Assembly (NCBI RefSeq): GCF_023276355.1
Contig: NZ_JALLPL010000001.1
Span: 1,736,001-1,800,000, forward strand
DNA from: Haloplanus sp. XH21
GTDB taxonomy: Archaea; Halobacteriota; Halobacteria; Halobacteriales; Haloferacaceae
DNA: 64,000 nucleotides
Direction: 5' to 3'
Positions 59,767-64,000 of this stretch are shown here, piece after piece. The translations under genes were made by a program, and so were the position numbers. The notes below the pieces were generated by a model that was not told the DNA's origin, did no database searches, and worked only from the letters and a program-made list of their open reading frames with translations. Numbering within the stretch: the first letter of the stretch is position 1; each line of letters opens with the position of its first letter.

Positions 59767-60325
59767 TTAGATGAGGAGCTGAATATCGGCGTCAGCCATA
59801 TCCTGGATGGCCGTGGCAGCACCCACACCTGTCGTCACACCGTCGTAGAAGTCGTTCTCGTCGTAGCCCATCAGGTTGATCGTCATCTGACAGGCCTGGA
59901 ATTCGACGCCCATATCGAGGGACGTATCGATGAGTTCCTCGATCGTGGCCGTGTCGCTGTCATCGATCTTGTTCTCCATCAGCTTCGTCGTCACGCGGTC
60001 CATTCCGGGGAGAGGCGCCGACGGCATTCGGGACTGGCATGTTGGGGTTGCCCACCGAACTCAGCTTCAGGTTCTGCGAGCGTTCTTCGTGGAGGATGTC
60101 GAGCCCCCAGAACGTATGGAAGACGGTCACCTCGTAACCGAACGCGGCGGCCGTGCTCGCGAGGATGAGTGGCGGGTACGCCATGTCGAGCGTCCCCTTC
60201 GTGGCGATGATGCTCATCTTCTTGGTGTCGTCCTCGGCGAGCGCATCCTCGAGTGCGTCAACGCGCGCGGCCAGCGCTGCACGCGAGGGTGCCTCGGATG
60301 ACGCGTCAGGCGTGTCGGTACTCAT
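59767..60325 (-). pseudogene. DsrE/peroxiredoxin-like family gene with a frameshift
   Basis: The 5' part (from ATG 60325: DTKKMSIIATKGTLDMAYPP, FGYEVTVFHTFWGLDIL, SVGNPNMPVPN) and the 3' part (PLPGMDRVTTKLMENKIDD, GVEFQACQMTINLMGYDE) are consecutive segments of one DsrE/DsrF-like sulfur-transfer protein. They lie in different frames. The break is near 60010-60020, where one base changes the frame within GGCGCCTCTCCCC. A real mutation or a sequencing error is possible. It follows tusA by 2 bp. Confidence 0.75.
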
Positions 60326-60327
60326 GA

Positions 60328-60570
60328 TCACTCGGTCTTGCGCACGTAGTGTCTGTACACGTCGTCGCCCTCCTGCTGGTCGACGATCTCGACGCCATCG
60401 GTTGTATCGGCCCAGCCGCCGAGGTCACTCATACTTCCGGGATCGGTCGCGAGAACCTCGAGGATCGCGCCTTCAGCGAGCTGGTCGATGTTCTGCTTCG
60501 TCTTGACGACCGGCATTGGACAGTGTTCGCCCTTTACGTCGAGAGTCTCAGTGGCATCGTACTGTATCAT
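60328..60570 (-). CDS. TusA-family sulfur carrier (80 aa)
   Basis: A small sulfurtransferase: ETLDVKGEHCPMPVVKTKQN with the active Cys in the CPMP motif, then LEVLATDPGSMSDLGGW. TusA-like proteins pass persulfide sulfur, often together with DsrE-like proteins and rhodaneses, all of which are neighbours here. The ATG at 60570 is chosen at the normal start. It is divergent from the rhodanese fusion gene. Confidence 0.88.
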   Translation of the reverse strand: MIQYDATETLDVKGEHCPMPVVKTKQNIDQLAEGAILEVLATDPGSMSDLGGWADTTDGVEIVDQQEGDDVYRHYVRKTE

Positions 60571-60693
60571 GGTCTTGGCTTCATTACCCAATACTGCCCG
60601 GTCTTAGAAAAGCGTGCCGGTAGTAGTTCTACCTAAGTACAATACCCTTTTAGACATCCCTCCAAAACTCCTTTTTGGGGCCTAATTAGCAGA

Positions 60694-60705
60694 ATATCGC
60701 GATAT
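60694..60705. promoter_or_regulatory. Palindrome in the divergent tusA / rhodanese promoter region
   Basis: ATATCGCGATAT is a perfect 12-bp dyad, with a nearby GTATA...TATAC pair (about 60713-60734). The gap (60571-60773) is AT-rich, unlike its surroundings, and holds both promoters. A sulfur-responsive regulator site is plausible. Confidence 0.45.
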
Positions 60706-60773
60706 AGTGTTGTGTATAATATGAACTACTATACAAAGGCTTATTTGGCAGCAGTAGATAGACGAGAGTGACG

Positions 60774-62012
60774 ATGACCAAAGGGGAAGATGCCGATCCG
60801 GACGAAACGGTCGAATCGACGACGCCAACCGAACTGAAGCAGCGAATCGACAGCGGCGAGGACGTGTTCATCCTCGACGTACGCTCGGAGGGGGACTTCG
60901 AAGAGTGGCACATCGAAGCCGAGAACGTCACAATCGTGAACTACCCGTACTTCGAGTTACTCGATGGCATTCCTGAGGACCTTCATTCGGAGCTGCCTGA
61001 CGACCAGCGCAGTACGGTCCTCTGTGCGAAGGGCGGGTCGAGTGAGCTCGTCGCTGAGTACCTCGATGAAGACGGATACGATGTCGATCACCTCGCACGC
61101 GGTATGAACGGCTGGGCACGTATCTACGAGTACCAGGAGCTCGACGTTGACGTTCACGAATCGGGAAGCGGTTCGTTAGCCAACCGGAACGCAAAGCATT
61201 CTGGTGACGTCGACGCAACGATCGCCCAGTACCGGCGGCCGTCCAGCGGGTGCCTCGCGTATCTCATCGTTTCTGACGGCGAGGCCGCGGTCATTGATCC
61301 GCTTCGCGCGTTTACTGACGAGTACGTCCAGGACACGCGAACTCTGGGCGCCGACCTCACGTACGCCCTCGACACACACGTCCACGCCGACCACATCTCT
61401 GGCATTCGTGGTCTCGCCACCAGGACCGAGGCGACGGCAGTCCTTCCGAAGGCAGCTACCCAGCGTGGCGTCGAGTACGAGCGATCTTGCGAGACGGTCA
61501 CTGATGGGGACACCCTCGCCGTTGGTGATGTCGAAATCGAGGTCATTTCCACGCCCGGGCATACGACCGGTATGACCGCGTACAAAGTGGGCAACGTCCT
61601 GTTCACGGGCGACGGTCTCCTCACCGAGAGCGTTGCACGACCCGATCTCGAGGATCCCGAGGCGGCGAAGGATGCAGCCCGGACGCTCTATGAGAGCCTC
61701 CAGGAGCAGGTCCTGACGCTCCCGGAGGATACGATCGTCGCGCCGGCGCATGTCAGTGACTCGGCGACGCCGAACGCCGATGGCACCTACACCGCGGAAC
61801 TCGGCGACCTGATCGACCGGATGGACGCGCTCGCCATGGACGAAGACGAGTTCGTCGACTTCATCGTCGCCGACACGCCGCCGCAGCCGGCAAACTACGA
61901 GGGCATTATCGCGGCCAACCTCGGCCAGCAGGCTCCTGACGACGAAGCGGCGTTCGAACTCGAGCTCGGGCCGAACAACTGCGCCGCCAGCGAAGAGGCA
62001 CTGACTAACTAA
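60774..62012 (+). CDS. Rhodanese-persulfide dioxygenase (MBL-fold) fusion (412 aa)
   Basis: N-terminal rhodanese domain (residues about 15-125) with VFILDVRSEGDFEEWH and the active Cys in TVLCAKGGSS. C-terminal metallo-beta-lactamase domain like ETHE1/persulfide dioxygenase with THVHADHISG, TPGHTTG and FTGDGLL metal ligands. It would oxidise glutathione-type or low-molecular persulfides to sulfite. The order rhodanese-MBL is the reverse of the better known PDO-rhodanese fusions. Confidence 0.86.
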   Translation: MTKGEDADPDETVESTTPTELKQRIDSGEDVFILDVRSEGDFEEWHIEAENVTIVNYPYFELLDGIPEDLHSELPDDQRSTVLCAKGGSSELVAEYLDEDGYDVDHLARGMNGWARIYEYQELDVDVHESGSGSLANRNAKHSGDVDATIAQYRRPSSGCLAYLIVSDGEAAVIDPLRAFTDEYVQDTRTLGADLTYALDTHVHADHISGIRGLATRTEATAVLPKAATQRGVEYERSCETVTDGDTLAVGDVEIEVISTPGHTTGMTAYKVGNVLFTGDGLLTESVARPDLEDPEAAKDAARTLYESLQEQVLTLPEDTIVAPAHVSDSATPNADGTYTAELGDLIDRMDALAMDEDEFVDFIVADTPPQPANYEGIIAANLGQQAPDDEAAFELELGPNNCAASEEALTN

Positions 62013-62014
62013 CG

Positions 62015-62515
62015 ATGGCGTCACTCGTCCCGCTGCTCGCAGTGAGCGACCACTTCCCGCGCGGGATACTGCCGTATCTCCTCGGCGGGTTGCTCGTCGG
62101 GCTCGGCGCGGCGGTCATCTATCTCGCAACCGGGATCATCGCGGGCGCGAGCACGTTCCTCGAGTCGACACTCTCGTATGTCTCTACCGTCGACCGATTC
62201 AACCGGTTCAAGTACGTCCAATCGCGCGGCTGGCGAGTCGTGTTTACGCTCGGCATCGTCAGTGGTGCGGCCATCTGGGGGCTCGCCCTCGCACCCGATC
62301 CGACCATCTGGACGACTGACGTTCAGTGGTGGCGCCTGCTCGGCGGCGGCGTCCTCGTCGGCATCGGCACACGTCTCGGGAAAGGCTGTACGTCGGGCCA
62401 CGGCGTCTGTGGGGTCGGCTCGCTGTCGAACACCTCGTTGGTTAATGTCGTGACGTTCCTGGCGTTCGCGATCGGAACCGCCCAACTCGTGCAGGCACTG
62501 GGGGTGGCTCCATGA
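62015..62515 (+). CDS. YeeE/YedE family membrane protein, first half-type (166 aa)
   Basis: Half-length YeeE/YedE (DUF395) protein. It has AAVIYLATGIIAGASTFLES, and the family Cys motif GKGCTSGHGVCGVGSLS near residue 130. YeeE-like proteins import thiosulfate or related sulfur species. Its end overlaps the next gene by 4 bp (ATGA), so the two half-size proteins probably pair in the membrane. It begins 2 bp after the rhodanese fusion. Confidence 0.85.
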   Translation: MASLVPLLAVSDHFPRGILPYLLGGLLVGLGAAVIYLATGIIAGASTFLESTLSYVSTVDRFNRFKYVQSRGWRVVFTLGIVSGAAIWGLALAPDPTIWTTDVQWWRLLGGGVLVGIGTRLGKGCTSGHGVCGVGSLSNTSLVNVVTFLAFAIGTAQLVQALGVAP

Positions 62516-62964
62516 GTGACACCGCCCGCAGTCCGCTGGTCCTCCCCGTCATTTACATCGGGGGGCTGATCTTCGGACTGGGACTGGCCATCAGTGGGAT
62601 GGCCCGCCCGGAGGTCGTCTTGGACTTCCTCCAGCTCGAGGACTTCGGCCTCCTGTTCGTGATGGGAGGCGCCGCCATCGTCACGGGGATCACCTTCACC
62701 GTCGCGACGCGCTATCTGGACCGCGCGCCGCTCACCGCTAGTGAGTACACGCGGCGGGTGAAAGAGTTCGACCACAACGTCGTCATTGGGGGGGCCATCT
62801 TCGGCGTCGGCTGGGGTCTCTCCGGGATCTGCCCCGGCGCGGCCTACGCAAGCTTCGGCGTCGGCAACTACCCCATCCTCTGGGCGATTGCGGGCATGTT
62901 CCTCGGTGCGTACGTCCAGGGATACGCTCGCTCGTTCCGGGGCGGCGATACAGGAGGCAGCTAA
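62512..62964 (+). CDS. YeeE/YedE family membrane protein, second half-type (150 aa)
   Basis: The partner half of a YeeE/YedE transporter: PVIYIGGLIFGLGLAISGMA, then GWGLSGICPGAAYASFGVGN, with the conserved Cys in GICPG. The ATG overlaps the first half gene. Together the two proteins carry the pair of Cys motifs that a single full-length YeeE would have. Confidence 0.86.
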   Translation: MSDTARSPLVLPVIYIGGLIFGLGLAISGMARPEVVLDFLQLEDFGLLFVMGGAAIVTGITFTVATRYLDRAPLTASEYTRRVKEFDHNVVIGGAIFGVGWGLSGICPGAAYASFGVGNYPILWAIAGMFLGAYVQGYARSFRGGDTGGS

Positions 62965-63054
62965 TCCCTGTCCCACACGCTTACAGGATCGAGGCTGGCC
63001 AGTAATATTGTATAATGATGGAAATTCAAAGCAAGATAGCAGAGAGTCGGTCCC

Positions 63055-63204
63055 ATGTTCGGACTTGAGAGCTTGAGTAGTTCAACGCAGGCGGTAGCCA
63101 CCGTGGGACTCGTCCTTGCGGAGGCCATCGTCCTGTACGTTGGGTACGGTGCGCTCAGTAACACAGTCGGACCGGCCGTGGTCGACGCGATCGGGGGTGC
63201 CTGA
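63055..63204 (+). CDS. Small membrane protein (49 aa)
   Basis: A complete 50-codon frame, MFGLESLSSSTQAVATVGLV and a hydrophobic helix (LAEAIVLYVGYGALSNT) ending AIGGA. It lies 2 bp before the TauE gene ATG, so it is coupled to it. Small helices of this type are seen before TauE-like exporters in haloarchaea; a role as an accessory subunit is an inference. Confidence 0.68.
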   Translation: MFGLESLSSSTQAVATVGLVLAEAIVLYVGYGALSNTVGPAVVDAIGGA

Positions 63205-63206
63205 AG

Positions 63207-64000
63207 ATGGCCATCTTCGGCATGAGCCTCGTGATGCTCGCGGTGTTCGTCGGCTTCGGGCTGCTCATCGGGACCCTCTTCGGGTTCTTCGGCATGGGTG
63301 GATCGTTCCTCGTGACGCCCGCGCTGCTGGTGATGGGGTATCCGTCAACGGTCGCCGTTGGGAGCGGACTCGCGTTCGTCTTCGGGACGAGCGTTATTGG
63401 TGCGCTCCGCCACCGGGATCACGGACAGGTTGACTACAAACTCGCGGTGATCATGACGATAGCGATGACCCTCGGAATCGAGGGCGGGAAGAGCGTCGTG
63501 TTCTTCCTCGAAGCCACCGGGTTGGCCGACCTCATCATCAACGTCGCCTACGTCGGGCTTCTCGCCGCTGTCGGCCTGCTCACGCTGCGCGACGCATGGA
63601 CGGATGATGAGGACACCGAAGCCAGTGGCGACCTCGCAGACCGGGTTCAGTCAATCCACATCCCACCGATGGTGACGTTACGTGGCGGTATTCGCGTCTC
63701 GGGGACGCTCATCTTCGCTGTTGGGCTCGTCATCGGCATCCTCTCGGGGTTCCTCGGCGTCGGCGGTGGATTCCTCCTGATGCCCGCGATGATGTACGGG
63801 CTCGGCGTCCCTGCCGCTATCGCCGTCGGGACGGATATCCTCCAAATCACGATTTCGGGCGCGTTCGGCGCGTTCACGTACGCACAATCCGGGTCGGTCG
63901 CAGTCCCGGTCGTCGTCTTCCTGCTCGTTGGAAGCGCCCTCGGGGCACGCATCGGTGCGTGGGCGACGAATCTCGTCGATGAAGACGAGATTAAGGGGTA
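63207..64000 (+). CDS. TauE/SafE family sulfite/sulfonate exporter, cut by the window end
   Basis: ATG at 63207 opens MAIFGMSLVMLAVFVGFGLL with the TauE motif GTLFGFFGMGGSFLVTPALL. A second repeat SGFLGVGGGFLLMPAMM follows. At least six membrane segments are visible before the window ends without a stop (264 complete codons). Such proteins export sulfite or related anions, which fits the sulfur-oxidising neighbours. Confidence 0.85.
   Translation, partial: MAIFGMSLVMLAVFVGFGLLIGTLFGFFGMGGSFLVTPALLVMGYPSTVAVGSGLAFVFGTSVIGALRHRDHGQVDYKLAVIMTIAMTLGIEGGKSVVFFLEATGLADLIINVAYVGLLAAVGLLTLRDAWTDDEDTEASGDLADRVQSIHIPPMVTLRGGIRVSGTLIFAVGLVIGILSGFLGVGGGFLLMPAMMYGLGVPAAIAVGTDILQITISGAFGAFTYAQSGSVAVPVVVFLLVGSALGARIGAWATNLVDEDEIKG

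Overview
The window is from a haloarchaeon (class Halobacteria). It is very GC-rich and its predicted proteins are rich in Asp and Glu. It carries many genes of haloarchaeal type: archaeal PyrB/PyrI, a DhnA-type aldolase, UPF0058, KaiC-like ATPases, menaquinone synthesis genes and CopG-like small proteins. The genus cannot be fixed from this sequence alone.

Positions 1-38,400 are ordinary chromosome. In order they hold: two iron-type alcohol dehydrogenases with an acyl-CoA synthetase and an SDR; an argininosuccinate-lyase-like enzyme; a compact cluster (9303-11665) of a radical SAM/SPASM enzyme, a small CGCGG-tailed protein, a stand-alone domain like the C-terminus of glutamyl-tRNA reductase and a DUF59-like protein; an aldehyde dehydrogenase and small conserved proteins; the menaquinone genes menF-menD-menB-menA-menC (19,069-27,444) with a phosphate permease between them; pyrB-pyrI; glutamate dehydrogenase; fba-fbp; TrkH; and a KaiC-like ATPase. 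Two copies of an 82-bp palindromic repeat lie at gene 3' ends, and their outer stem covaries.

Positions 38,705-54,873 are an integrated element. It sits in the 3' end of a tRNA-Arg(TCG) gene and is bounded by 37-bp direct repeats (36 of 37 identical). It has three tyrosine recombinases, a solitary adenine methyltransferase and several small unknown genes. Its most striking part is a minus-strand block (about 44,650 down to 40,662) of about fifteen tRNA genes covering eleven amino acids, followed by three tandem structured RNAs and then a TROVE/von Willebrand protein (Ro60 family). The three RNAs share one architecture: a terminal helix, an internal loop of 6 nt (WCGAGW) facing 9 nt (NCAGTTTYC), and a 7-bp inner helix. 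The loops are conserved while the helices covary. One RNA contains a circularly permuted tRNA-like domain (T-arm, then a closed acceptor stem, then a D-arm), as in bacterial YrlA-type Y RNAs. This looks like an archaeal Ro60/Y-RNA system linked to a mobile tRNA array.

Positions 54,925-64,000 form a metal and sulfur region: an SHOCT protein, a permease with two YHS domains, a CopZ-like chaperone, a CopB-type ATPase, a frameshifted DsrE gene, TusA, a rhodanese/persulfide-dioxygenase fusion, two YeeE/YedE proteins, a 49-residue membrane protein and a TauE/SafE exporter cut by the window end.
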